64,000 bases of DNA, from assembly GCF_021495345.1 (NCBI RefSeq), contig NZ_CP099397.1:1674001-1738000 (forward strand), in the 5' to 3' direction. A program made the position numbers and the translations under genes. Under the pieces are notes generated by a model. It was not told where the DNA came from and did not search any database. It worked only from the letters and a program-made list of their open reading frames with translations. Below, one piece after another: positions 8,554 to 17,153 of this stretch (the stretch's first letter is position 1; each line of letters starts with the position of its first letter). Source of the DNA: Pseudomonas hydrolytica (GTDB lineage Bacteria; Pseudomonadota; Gammaproteobacteria; Pseudomonadales; Pseudomonadaceae).

Positions 8554-9726
8554 ATGTCCGCTACTCATCTCAGCCGTGGCAGCGCCGGTTATCGGCGCGC
8601 CACTCTGGCATTGTTCTGCGCCGGTTTCGCCACCTTCGCCATGCTCTACTGCGTACAGCCGTTGCTGCCGCTGCTCGCCGCGCACTTTCGCGTGTCGGCC
8701 GCCAGCAGCAGTCTGGCGCTGTCGCTGACCACCCTGAGCCTGGCGCTGTGTCTGCTGGTATCCGGCGCCCTGGCCGAAAGCTGGGGGCGCAAGCCGGTGA
8801 TGGCCGCGGCGCTGGGGTTGGCGGCGCTGCTCGGTATCGCCTGCGCCTTCGTGGAGCAGTGGAGCAGCCTGCTGATACTGCGGGCGTTGCTGGGGCTGGC
8901 GCTGAGCGGCTTGCCGGCCCTGGCCATGGCCTACGTCGGTGAAGAGTTCGATCCCGAGGCGTTACCGGCGGCCATGGGCCTGTACATCGGCGGGACCGCC
9001 CTGGGTGGCTTGCTCGGGCGTCTGCTCGCCGGTCTGCTCAGCGACCTCGGCGGCTGGCCCTGGGCGCTGGGCGGCATCGCCGGTCTTGGCCTGCTGGCGC
9101 TGGGGCTGTTTCTCTGGCTGCTGCCGCCGTCCCGGCATTTCCGGGCGCAGCCATTGTCGCTGCGCGGGTTGCTCGGCAATTTCGCTCTGCACCTGGGCAA
9201 TCCTCGCCTGCGCGTGCTGTTCGCGCTGGCCTTCCTGCTCATGGGCGGCTTCGTCGCGCTGTTCAACTACGTGGGCTTTCGTCTGGCAGGTGCGCCGTTC
9301 AACCTCTCCGCCACGGTGATCGGCCTGTTGTTCACCGTCTACCTGCTGGGCATCTTCAGCGCTGGCTGGGCCGGGCGCCTGGTACCGCGCTTCGGTGCGC
9401 GCCAGGTTCTGTTCGGCGCGATCGCCCTGATGCTGCTCGGGGTAGCCCTGTGCGCCGCGCCCTGGCTGAGCGCTGCGGTGGTCGGCCTGGCGCTGTTCAC
9501 CCTGGGCTTCTTCGCCGCGCACGCGGTCGCCAGCGGCCAGGTCGGTGCGCATGCCAAGGGGGCCAAGGCGCAGGCCTCGGCGCTCTATCTGTGCGCCTAC
9601 TATCTGGGCTCGAGCCTGGTGGGCTATGTCGGTGGCTATGTCTGGGAACATGCCGGCTGGCTGGCGCTGCTGGCCGTGCTGGCTTCGCTGTTTGGCCTGG
9701 CGGGCGCTCTGGCGCGACGTTTGTAA
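8554..9726 (+). CDS. MFS transporter, YnfM-like drug/solute exporter family
   Basis: This 390-residue membrane protein has twelve predicted hydrophobic segments in two halves with a short central loop near residue 200 (PPSRHFRAQPLSLRG). SGALAESWGRKPVM after the second helix is the family's motif A (normally GxLaDrxGRkp), with Glu replacing Asp. The overall pattern resembles YnfM/CynX-like and sugar-efflux MFS proteins of pseudomonads. Substrate cannot be read from the sequence. The ATG at 8554 is chosen; a TTG two codons earlier is possible. No strong Shine-Dalgarno is visible. It stands alone between nap and oprH. Confidence 0.85.
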   Translation: MSATHLSRGSAGYRRATLALFCAGFATFAMLYCVQPLLPLLAAHFRVSAASSSLALSLTTLSLALCLLVSGALAESWGRKPVMAAALGLAALLGIACAFVEQWSSLLILRALLGLALSGLPALAMAYVGEEFDPEALPAAMGLYIGGTALGGLLGRLLAGLLSDLGGWPWALGGIAGLGLLALGLFLWLLPPSRHFRAQPLSLRGLLGNFALHLGNPRLRVLFALAFLLMGGFVALFNYVGFRLAGAPFNLSATVIGLLFTVYLLGIFSAGWAGRLVPRFGARQVLFGAIALMLLGVALCAAPWLSAAVVGLALFTLGFFAAHAVASGQVGAHAKGAKAQASALYLCAYYLGSSLVGYVGGYVWEHAGWLALLAVLASLFGLAGALARRL

Positions 9727-9741
9727 CCCTCATTGCCGCTC

Positions 9742-9780
9742 GTTCAGGGCAGGTTCAAGGAGGGTTCAGGAGGGATTCAG
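9742..9780 (+). promoter_or_regulatory. Four direct repeats at 11-bp period, probable PhoP operator
   Basis: GTTCAG (9742), GTTCAA (9753), GTTCAG (9764) and ATTCAG (9775) repeat exactly every 11 bases, one helical turn, and end 60 bases before the oprH ATG. OmpR/PhoB-class regulators such as PhoP bind as tandem dimers to repeats of this spacing. The position before oprH-phoP-phoQ implies autoregulation, with low magnesium as the expected signal. Confidence 0.8.
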
Positions 9781-9839
9781 TAGGCTTCGTGCAGACTCGT
9801 TTTCGAGTTGATCACAACCGAAACGAGAGGAACGCTTCG

Positions 9840-10445
9840 ATGAAAACCACCCTGAACCGTATCGCATTCGCCACCTGCCTGGCCCTGGGCACCACCGCTG
9901 CGCAGGCCAACGACACCTTCATCGGTCTGACCTGGGGCCAGACCGACAACAACATTCAGAAGTCCAGCGCGCTGAACGCCAACCTGGGCAATCCCAAGCT
10001 GGACAAGGTCATCGACGACAAGAGCACCTGGGGTGTACGCGTCGGCCAGAAGACCGCCGATGGCCGTTACTACGCCACCTACGAAAACGTCTCCGACAGC
10101 CATAACGGTTACAAGCTGCGCCAGCAGAACCTGCTCGGCAGCTATGACATGTTCGTCCCGCTGGGCGACAACAACACCAAGTTGTTCGGCGGCGTGACCG
10201 CTGGCCTGGTCAAGCTGGAGCAGGAAAGCAGCGGCTTCTCCCGTGACAGCGATATCGGTTTTGCCGCCGGTTTGCAGGCCGGTATCCTGCAGGAACTGAA
10301 CAACAATGCTTCGATCGAAGCCGGCTATCGTTACTTGCGTACCAATGCCAGCACTGAAATGGCGCCGCATGGGCAGCCCAAGGCCGGGTCGCTGGATCTG
10401 CACAGCAGTTCGCAGCTCTATCTCGGTGCCAATTTTGCCTTCTGA
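9840..10445 (+). CDS. oprH: OprH, PhoP-regulated outer-membrane beta-barrel
   Basis: This 201-residue precursor has a signal peptide cleaved after AQA at about residue 23. The mature protein matches P. aeruginosa OprH closely by memory: it contains IGLTWGQTDNNIQKS, LRQQNLLGSYD, NASIEAGYRYLRTNAS and a C-terminal aromatic (YLGANFAF) typical of outer-membrane strands. OprH is an eight-stranded barrel that binds lipopolysaccharide and stabilises the outer surface when magnesium is scarce. An AGAGGAA Shine-Dalgarno lies 6 bases upstream of the ATG at 9840. It is followed by phoP and phoQ on the same strand, the canonical operon. Confidence 0.97.
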   Translation: MKTTLNRIAFATCLALGTTAAQANDTFIGLTWGQTDNNIQKSSALNANLGNPKLDKVIDDKSTWGVRVGQKTADGRYYATYENVSDSHNGYKLRQQNLLGSYDMFVPLGDNNTKLFGGVTAGLVKLEQESSGFSRDSDIGFAAGLQAGILQELNNNASIEAGYRYLRTNASTEMAPHGQPKAGSLDLHSSSQLYLGANFAF

Positions 10446-10509
10446 ATGAGGCTTCGTTCACCAGGCCGGGCATCGCCCGGCCTTCGTTCACTGAAAAAGG
10501 GGGAGTCTC

Positions 10510-11187
10510 ATGAAATTGTTGGTGGTGGAGGATGAGGCGCTGCTGCGTCACCATCTGTTCACTCGCCTCAGTGAAAACGGGCATGTGGTGGATGCCGTGC
10601 GCACCGCTGAAGAGGCGCTGTATCGAGCTGAGTCCTTCAATCACGACCTGGCTCTGGTCGACCTGGGTCTGCCGGGCATGAGCGGCATCGACCTGATCCG
10701 GCAGCTGCGCAGCCAAGACAAGAACTTTCCGATCCTCATCCTCACCGCCCGCGGCAATTGGCAGGACAAGGTCGAAGGCCTGTCCTGCGGTGCCGACGAC
10801 TATCTGGTGAAACCCTTTCAGTTCGAGGAACTGGAGGCGCGCCTGAACGCCCTGCTGCGCCGTTCCTCGGGCTTTACCAAATCCACCATCGAGGCCGGCT
10901 CCCTGGTGCTCGATCTCAATCGCAAGCAGGCAACCGTCGACGAGCAGTCGCTGCAGCTGACTGCCTACGAGTACCGCATCCTCGAGTACCTCATGCTCCA
11001 TCACCAGCAGGTGGTGCCGAAGGAACGCCTGATGGAGCAGCTGTACCCCGGCGATGACGAACGTGATCCCAACGTCATCGAAGTGCTGGTCGGGCGTCTG
11101 CGTCGCAAGCTGGAGGCGATGCTGGGCGGCAAGCCGATCGAAACCGTGCGTGGCCAGGGCTACATGTTCAACGAGCGCTGCAAGTGA
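10510..11187 (+). CDS. phoP: PhoP response regulator
   Basis: This 225-residue OmpR-family regulator begins MKLLVVEDEALLRHHLF with the acidic pocket (E7, D8). The phospho-acceptor is D51 in LALVDLGLPG, and K in LVKPF completes the receiver. The C-terminal winged helix includes LTAYEYRILEYLM and ends GQGYMFNERCK. It controls magnesium and cationic-peptide responses together with PhoQ. A GGGGGAG Shine-Dalgarno is present at about 10499-10505. The stop overlaps the phoQ start by four bases. The repeats before oprH are its likely own target. Confidence 0.98.
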   Translation: MKLLVVEDEALLRHHLFTRLSENGHVVDAVRTAEEALYRAESFNHDLALVDLGLPGMSGIDLIRQLRSQDKNFPILILTARGNWQDKVEGLSCGADDYLVKPFQFEELEARLNALLRRSSGFTKSTIEAGSLVLDLNRKQATVDEQSLQLTAYEYRILEYLMLHHQQVVPKERLMEQLYPGDDERDPNVIEVLVGRLRRKLEAMLGGKPIETVRGQGYMFNERCK

Positions 11188-12566
11188 GAAAAGCGCGGGT
11201 GATCGTGCGCAAGGTGCGCATCCGGCTGACCTCGCTGCGCCTGCGCCTGATGCTGGCCAGCGCTGCGCTGGCGATGCTGTTCATGCTGCTGCTGATGCCG
11301 GTGCTGCAAGGGGTCTTTCTCATGGCGCTGGAGGAAACGGTGGAAAAACGCCTGGCCTCCGATGCCGCCGCGCTTATCTCGGCCGCGCGAATCCAGGAAG
11401 GCCAGCTGCACATGCCGGACAAGATGCCGGACGAGGAATTCGACAACCTCGACTCGCATCTGCTGGGTTTCATCTTCGACCGCGAAGGCAGGCTGATCTG
11501 GCGTTCGCGCTCGTCCCTCGACGAACTGGTGAACTACAAGCCGCGCTACGACGGCCGCGGTCACGAGTTCGTGCGCATTCGCGACGAGAGCGGTCAGGAG
11601 TACTTCGTCTACGACATCGAGGTGGACCTGCTGCGCGGCAACGAAACCGCGCTGAGCATCGTCACCATGCAGCCGACCCGCGAATACCAGGGGCTGTTCG
11701 ATGGCTTCGCCTGGCAGCTGCGCCTGTGGCTGGGGCTCGCGCTGCTGGTGCTGCTCGGCCTGCTGTGGTTCGGCCTGACCTGGGGCTTTCGCAGCCTGCG
11801 GGGGCTGAGCGACGAACTCGACGGCGTGGAGTCCGGCACCCGCCAGCGCCTGAGCGACGACCACCCGCGCGAACTGCTGCGCCTGACCAACTCGCTCAAC
11901 CGCCTGCTCGACAGCGAGCGGCGCCAGCGCGAACGCTACCGCGACTCCCTCGAAGACCTCGCCCATAGCCTGAAAACCCCGCTCAGCGTATTGCAGGGCA
12001 TCGGTGAAACCCTTTCCGTGCAGCCGGAGAATCGTGAACAGGCGCAACTGATGCAGGCCCAGATCGAGCGCATGAGCCAGCAGGTGGGCTACCAGCTGCA
12101 GCGCGCCAGCTTGCGCCGCAGCGGCCTGGTGCGTCACCGCGAGCGGGTCTGGCCGCTGCTCGATGGCTTGTGCCGCTCGCTGGACAAGGTCTACCGCGAC
12201 AAGCGCGTCGAAGCGATGCTGGAGGTGCCCGAGCACAGCCAGATCAGCATGGAGCGCGGCGCCCTGATGGAGCTGCTCGGCAACCTGCTGGAGAATGCCT
12301 ACCGCCTGTGTCTGCACCGCGTGCGGGTTAGCCTGCAGCCGCTGCCGGACGGCTGCCTGCTGACCATCGAGGATGACGGCCCCGGCGTACCCCATGACCA
12401 GCGCTCCCGCGTGCTGCAGCGTGGCGAACGGCTGGATGCGCAGAACCCCGGGCAGGGCATCGGCCTGGCGGTGGTGGAAGATATCGTCGAAAGCTACGAG
12501 GGCGAACTGAGCCTGGAAGACTCCGAACTGGGCGGCGCCTGCTTCAAGGTGCGCTTGTACGACTGA
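11184..12566 (+). CDS. phoQ: PhoQ sensor histidine kinase
   Basis: This is a 460-residue membrane kinase. Transmembrane helices lie at about residues 22-47 and 178-200. Between them is the periplasmic sensor domain, rich in acidic residues (KMPDEEFDNLD), which suits cation binding. H261 in LEDLAHSLKTPLSVLQG is the phosphorylated histidine. The ATPase part has N-box LLGNLLENAYRLC and G-boxes EDDGPGVP and GQGIGLAVVEDI. The start codon is GTG at 11184 inside the phoP stop, a coupled arrangement. PhoQ phosphorylates PhoP when divalent cations are low. Confidence 0.97.
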   Translation: MRKARVIVRKVRIRLTSLRLRLMLASAALAMLFMLLLMPVLQGVFLMALEETVEKRLASDAAALISAARIQEGQLHMPDKMPDEEFDNLDSHLLGFIFDREGRLIWRSRSSLDELVNYKPRYDGRGHEFVRIRDESGQEYFVYDIEVDLLRGNETALSIVTMQPTREYQGLFDGFAWQLRLWLGLALLVLLGLLWFGLTWGFRSLRGLSDELDGVESGTRQRLSDDHPRELLRLTNSLNRLLDSERRQRERYRDSLEDLAHSLKTPLSVLQGIGETLSVQPENREQAQLMQAQIERMSQQVGYQLQRASLRRSGLVRHRERVWPLLDGLCRSLDKVYRDKRVEAMLEVPEHSQISMERGALMELLGNLLENAYRLCLHRVRVSLQPLPDGCLLTIEDDGPGVPHDQRSRVLQRGERLDAQNPGQGIGLAVVEDIVESYEGELSLEDSELGGACFKVRLYD

Positions 12567-12599
12567 CGGCGGCCGCTGGCGGAGCGCGCTCCGGCGGTA

Positions 12600-13910
12600 T
12601 CACAACTGCGTCGCGAAGCGCTCCACCGCGCTGACGACGTGTTTGGCGCCATCCTGAATCTCGGCGATCACCTGGCCGGCCTGAGCGGACAGCTCCAGGC
12701 CCAGTTCGGCCTGGGTCCTGCCGCGGTCGATCAGCCCCACGGCGCGCTCGGCCAGTTGCTGATTCTGTCCGACCACCTGGGTGATTTCCTCCGTCGCCGC
12801 GCTGGTGCGTGAAGCCAGTTGGCGGACCTCATCGGCCACCACCGCAAACCCCCGACCCTGTTCGCCGGCGCGCGCCGCCTCGATGGCGGCATTGAGCGCC
12901 AGCAGATTGGTCTGGTCGGCGATGCTGCTGATGTTCTTGACGATGGAGCCGATGATCTGCGACTGCTTGTCCAGCGCTTCGATGCCCTGCGCCGCTTCCT
13001 GCATGCGGGCGGACAGCTCGCGCATGGCATCGAGCATCTGCTGCACCACCGAAGCGCCGTTCTTGGCGCTCTCATCCGTGCCTTTGGAGGTTTCGAAGGC
13101 GATGCCGGCCGCTTCGGCCACCGCGGTTTCGCGGTTGACCTGATCGGTGATCACCGTGGCGAACTTCACCACCTTGTAGAGTTTGCCCTGGGCGTCGGTA
13201 ACCGGGTTGTAGGAGGCCTCCAGCCAGACCTCCCGACCATAGGCATCGACCCGCTTGAAGCGCCCGACGACGAATTCACCGCGGCGCAGCTGGTCCCAGA
13301 AACGTTGGTACTCCGGTGAGCCGGCCACGGAGGGATCGCAGAACATGCGGTGATGCTTGCCCTGAATCTGCGCCAGGCTGTACCCCATGGAGTCGAGAAA
13401 CGGCTTGTTGGCAGTGAGAATCTCGCCGTTCAGGTTGAATTCGATGACGGCGGTGGAGCGCTGCAGCGCCTTGACCAGGTTCTCGTGCTCGCGTGAGGCC
13501 ACGATGGTGCGTGTCAGGTCGCTGGCATAGATCGAGAAGAACTGCACCTGGCCCTGACTGTTGCGCACCGGCTGCAGGATCGAGCGCAGCCAGGCCTCCT
13601 CGCCATCGCCGCGTTTGAGGCGAATGACCCCGGCCAGGTGCTCGCCGCGTTCCAGGGCATGGCGAACCCGATGGTGGAAGTCGAGATTGCGCACCGGCTC
13701 CGGGATCAGCTCCAGCAGTGAGCGGCCACGAAGCTGCTCGCCGCGATAGTGCATTTCTTTCTCGAAGTTGGCGTTGACCGTGTCGATTCGACCCTGGGGG
13801 TCGAGGGTCAGGGCGATCATTTCGTCGTCGAGGCTGGCACGCACCTGGTTGAACAGCGACAGCTCTTCGCGCAGTGCCTGTACCTCCTGCTTCAGTCGGG
13901 TCGTGAACAT
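12600..13910 (-). CDS. Soluble chemoreceptor with two PAS domains (BdlA-like)
   Basis: The 436-residue protein has no membrane segment or signal peptide. After a short N-terminal coiled coil there are two PAS domains (about 25-135 and 145-260). Both end with a PAC-like segment, the second being [26 protein letters not shown]. Then comes a short methyl-accepting signalling domain with the conserved hairpin tip ([20 protein letters not shown]). P. aeruginosa BdlA, a mediator of biofilm dispersion, has the same PAS-PAS-MCP layout. Orthology cannot be proved here, so no symbol is given. It would sense an intracellular cue and act on a CheA/CheW pathway. The gene is monocistronic, convergent with phoQ 34 bases away. 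Confidence 0.88.
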   Translation of the reverse strand: MFTTRLKQEVQALREELSLFNQVRASLDDEMIALTLDPQGRIDTVNANFEKEMHYRGEQLRGRSLLELIPEPVRNLDFHHRVRHALERGEHLAGVIRLKRGDGEEAWLRSILQPVRNSQGQVQFFSIYASDLTRTIVASREHENLVKALQRSTAVIEFNLNGEILTANKPFLDSMGYSLAQIQGKHHRMFCDPSVAGSPEYQRFWDQLRRGEFVVGRFKRVDAYGREVWLEASYNPVTDAQGKLYKVVKFATVITDQVNRETAVAEAAGIAFETSKGTDESAKNGASVVQQMLDAMRELSARMQEAAQGIEALDKQSQIIGSIVKNISSIADQTNLLALNAAIEAARAGEQGRGFAVVADEVRQLASRTSAATEEITQVVGQNQQLAERAVGLIDRGRTQAELGLELSAQAGQVIAEIQDGAKHVVSAVERFATQL

Positions 13911-14063
13911 CGTGGCAGGCCTTTGCCGGTTTGAACGGAATAGGTTGAGGTGTAGGGCAAAACCGAGCCGGTCGCCAGCACAAATGTTTCCGTATGTGGC
14001 AGAGCGAACTGCGGCCGTTATCCCGTTGCGTGTGTTACGCCCTGGCGCGGCCGTTCTGCTCGA

Positions 14064-14615
14064 TCACCCGACGGCCTCGGGCGCACGGAAGGCCTTGCTG
14101 TAATAGCCGGACTGATCGAAACAGCAGACCCGCTTCTTCCCCTCGCCCAGCATGGCGCAGGCGTCGGCGATACGTTTGGCGCGGGTCTTGGACTGCCTGG
14201 CCGACTCGATCCAGTGAATCCAGTCCAGCCGCGCGATGGTCGTCGTGGCGTCCCAGGCGTCGCGTGCCTCGGGCGCGGCGGCCAATGCCTCGGTCAGATC
14301 CGCCGGCACGTCCGGCTCGGGCTCCTGCTCTAGCGGGGCGATCTCCAGCGTCACCAGATCGCCGATGGCCGCGCCAGTCGCCTGCAGCAGGTCGTTATCC
14401 ACCCGTAGCCAGTGGCTCAGCTGGCCGTCCGGCTCGAGCCTGGCCTGGAACGGATGCCCGTTGATACGGCCGTCCACACTGGTTCTGCCGCGTCTCGGCA
14501 GTTTCTCGCTCGCCTCCCGGGGCAGTACCACGAACGCCCAGAACGCCTCGCCATCCGCCAGGCGAGGGCGTAGCAGGGTTGCCTGGAATCGAGAGGTTTC
14601 TTGTGCGTGCGGCAT
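14064..14615 (-). CDS. YdeI/DUF1905-type protein
   Basis: This 183-residue cytoplasmic protein has two parts. The N-terminal part (RFQATLLRPRLADGEAFWAFVVLP, then DGRINGHPFQARLEPDGQLSHWLRV) resembles DUF1905, a small beta-barrel. The C-terminal part (ALAAAPEARDAWDATTTIARLDWIHWIESARQSKTRAKRI) matches the YdeI/OmdA helical module, usually written LxxxPxAxxxFxxLsxxxRrexvrWIxxAK. The terminal GEGKKRVCCFDQSGYYSKAF is unusual. These proteins are common in bacteria, and function is not established. The gene lies between the PAS chemoreceptor and an AraC regulator with separate promoters, so context does not help. Confidence 0.8.
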   Translation of the reverse strand: MPHAQETSRFQATLLRPRLADGEAFWAFVVLPREASEKLPRRGRTSVDGRINGHPFQARLEPDGQLSHWLRVDNDLLQATGAAIGDLVTLEIAPLEQEPEPDVPADLTEALAAAPEARDAWDATTTIARLDWIHWIESARQSKTRAKRIADACAMLGEGKKRVCCFDQSGYYSKAFRAPEAVG

Positions 14616-14747
14616 GGGAAAGGCCTAGCGATCGAGGTGCCATTTCGCAGGGCGTATTGGAGGAGGGTAGCAAAGAAGGGAGCTGCCCCGTTTCTGCACG
14701 AACCGTTTCTCAGCGGTGATTGGCAGGGCATAGGGGCCGCCTGAGTC

Positions 14748-15746
14748 TTAACCCTCCTGTGCCCGATACGCCCCAGGCGTCAGCCCGGTCCATTTCTTGA
14801 ACGCACGGTGAAAGGCCGAGGGCTCGGAGAAGCCGAGCTGCTCGGCGATGTCGTGAATCGCCAGTTCGTCGCGGCCCAGGTGGTAAATGGCCAGATCGCG
14901 GCGCAGGTGGTCCTTGAGTTCCTGGAAGCTGGTGCCTTCTTCGCGCAGGTGGCGGCGCAGGGTCTGCGGGCTGGTGTGCAGCTGCTGGGCGACCTGTTCC
15001 AGATCGGGCCAGGTGCGGCAGTCTCGGCCGAGCAGGCGGCGGATCTGGCTGATCAGGCTGTCGCCACCATCGGGACGGGCCAGCAGGTCGGCGGGGGAGT
15101 GCTCGAGGAACTGCTTGAGCGTGCGCTCGTCCTGCAGCAGCGGCATGGCCAGGTAGCGCGCGTGGAACAGCAGGCTGGTGGCGCCGGCGCAGAAGCGCCG
15201 CGTGCAGGGGAACAGCAGTTCGTACTCGGCGCTGTGCTGCGGTTCGGGGTAGGCGAAGGTGGCTTCTTCCAGGCGGATGCGCTGGCCGATCAGCCAGCTG
15301 CCGAGGCGGTGCCAGATCACCAGCAGGCTTTCCACCAGAAAGTGGTCCGGGTCCCATAGCGTGCTGTCATCCACGCTCAGTCGCGCCCAGTCGCCTTCGC
15401 GCTTCAGGCGGATGCTCGGTGCATCGGGGAACAGGCCGTAGAACAGCGCGCCGCGGCTCAGCGCCTTCTCCAGGCTGCGGCAGTGGATGATGGCGTGGCC
15501 CATCATGGCGAAGGTGCCGCGTTTGCTCGGCTGGCGACCGAAACCCAGATATTCGTCGTCCAGTGCTTCCCATAGCAGCTGCACCAGGCGGGCGAACTGC
15601 TCGGGGGCGATGCGCGCACGCGGCTCGATGAGCACCGCTGGCTGGATGCCCGCCTGGCGCAATATGGGTTCGCAGGCCAGGCCCTGACGCTGGGCGCCGC
15701 GCAGCGCGGCGCGGACGAAGTGGCTGGCGATGGTGCGTTCGCGCAT
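14748..15746 (-). CDS. AraC-family regulator (OruR/arabinose-binding-like N-domain)
   Basis: This 332-residue regulator has a roughly 190-residue N-terminal ligand domain of the OruR/GadX type (PF12625-like), containing FGRQPSKRGTFAMMGHAIIHC. Two helix-turn-helix units follow in the last 100 residues (SPQTLRRHLREEGTSFQELKD and DIAEQLGFSEPSAFHRAFKKW). It is divergent from the acyl-CoA dehydrogenase gene across 165 bases and probably controls that fatty-acid module in response to an acyl or hydrophobic ligand. I start at 15746, where the typical MRERTIASHFV begins; the frame stays open 32 codons further. Confidence 0.9.
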   Translation of the reverse strand: MRERTIASHFVRAALRGAQRQGLACEPILRQAGIQPAVLIEPRARIAPEQFARLVQLLWEALDDEYLGFGRQPSKRGTFAMMGHAIIHCRSLEKALSRGALFYGLFPDAPSIRLKREGDWARLSVDDSTLWDPDHFLVESLLVIWHRLGSWLIGQRIRLEEATFAYPEPQHSAEYELLFPCTRRFCAGATSLLFHARYLAMPLLQDERTLKQFLEHSPADLLARPDGGDSLISQIRRLLGRDCRTWPDLEQVAQQLHTSPQTLRRHLREEGTSFQELKDHLRRDLAIYHLGRDELAIHDIAEQLGFSEPSAFHRAFKKWTGLTPGAYRAQEG

Positions 15747-15911
15747 GCATGGGCTTCCATGGTCGGGGTCGCCGATGGTAGGCAGCGGCCGCAGCGCAGA
15801 GCAAGCCGGCCGAGCGATTGGGTCAATCCAGGCTGAGCGCATGGGTCATTGAGGGGGCAGGGGGTGCCACTTAACCTCGGTTGCAGAATAAATCAGCGGA
15901 GGAACCGCCCC

Positions 15912-17051
15912 ATGCAACGCAACCATTTCGACACCGAGCACAATCTGTTCCGCGACGCTTTCGCGGCCTTTCTGGACAAGGAGGTGGTGCCGCATCAGGA
16001 GGAGTGGGAGGCGGCGGGTGTGGTCGATCGCAGCGTGTGGGCCAAGGCTGGCGAGATGGGGTTTCTGCTGCCCTGGGCGGACGAGGAGTACGGCGGCGCC
16101 GGGCTCAAGGATTTTCGCTACGAGCAGATCATGTGCGAGGAGCTGGCGCGGATCAACGAGCCGGGCTTCATGATTCCCCTGCACTCGGCGCTGTGCGGGC
16201 CCTATATCGCCGAGTACGGTAGTGCGGAGCAGAAGACGCGCTGGCTGCCCGGCATCATCCGTGGCGAGACCATTCTCGCCGTGGCCATGACCGAGCCGTC
16301 GGCCGGTTCCGACCTGGCCGGCATGCGCACCACGGCGGTGGACAAGGGCGACCACTGGCTGCTCAACGGCTCCAAGGTGTTCATCTCCAACGGCTACCTG
16401 GCCGATCTGGTGATCGTCGCGGCCAAGACCGATCCGGCCAACAAGCACGCCATGGGCCTGTTTCTGGTCGAGCGCGGCATGGCGGGTTTCGAGCGTGGCA
16501 AGAAACTGAAGAAGCTCGGCATGCACAGCCAGGACACCGCCGAGCTGTTCTTCAACGACGTCAAGGTGCCCAAGGAGAACCTCCTGGGCGACGCCAAGGG
16601 CGGCTTCTTCTACCTGATGAACATGCTCGCCCAGGAGCGCCTGACCAATGCCTGCGGCGCGGTGGCCGGTGCCGAGGCGGCCCTGCAGACCACCATCGAC
16701 TATGTCAGGGAGCGCCAGGCCTTCGGTCGCCCGGTGGCGCACTTTCAGAATACCCGCTTCAAGCTGGCCGAGATGCGCACGCAGATCGACGTGGCGCAGG
16801 TCTTCACCGACCGCTGCGTGCTGGATCACAACCAGAAGAAGCTCACCCCGGAAGTCGCCGCAGAGGCCAAACTGTTCACCACCGAACTGCTGTGCAAGGT
16901 GGTCGATGAGGGCGTGCAGCTGCATGGCGGCTGGGGCTACATGTGGGAGTACCCGATCTGCAAGATGTACGCGAACGCGCGTATCCAGCGCATCTTCGCC
17001 GGCACCTCGGAAATCATGAAGGAGATCATCAGCCGCGGCATGAAGCTGTAA
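15912..17051 (+). CDS. Acyl-CoA dehydrogenase (long/branched-chain type)
   Basis: This 379-residue flavoenzyme oxidises acyl-CoA to trans-2-enoyl-CoA and feeds electrons to ETF. AVAMTEPSAGSDLAG and GVQLHGGWGYMWEYPI are family signatures. The C-terminal position of the catalytic Glu in short- and medium-chain enzymes (EGT) is Ala here (FAGTSEI). Instead E242 in NMLAQERL occupies the place used by isovaleryl-CoA and long-chain dehydrogenases. A GGAGGAA Shine-Dalgarno lies 9 bases before the ATG. It is the first of three acyl-CoA genes on this strand and divergent from an AraC regulator. Confidence 0.93.
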   Translation: MQRNHFDTEHNLFRDAFAAFLDKEVVPHQEEWEAAGVVDRSVWAKAGEMGFLLPWADEEYGGAGLKDFRYEQIMCEELARINEPGFMIPLHSALCGPYIAEYGSAEQKTRWLPGIIRGETILAVAMTEPSAGSDLAGMRTTAVDKGDHWLLNGSKVFISNGYLADLVIVAAKTDPANKHAMGLFLVERGMAGFERGKKLKKLGMHSQDTAELFFNDVKVPKENLLGDAKGGFFYLMNMLAQERLTNACGAVAGAEAALQTTIDYVRERQAFGRPVAHFQNTRFKLAEMRTQIDVAQVFTDRCVLDHNQKKLTPEVAAEAKLFTTELLCKVVDEGVQLHGGWGYMWEYPICKMYANARIQRIFAGTSEIMKEIISRGMKL

Positions 17052-17153
17052 GCGCATGGGGCAGGTACAACCTGCCTTGAGCCGCATGGCGCCATCGTCA
17101 AGGCGCTCGCACTAGTGTGTAGGTGAACCGCAAGGACAAGAAGGTAACCTCCC

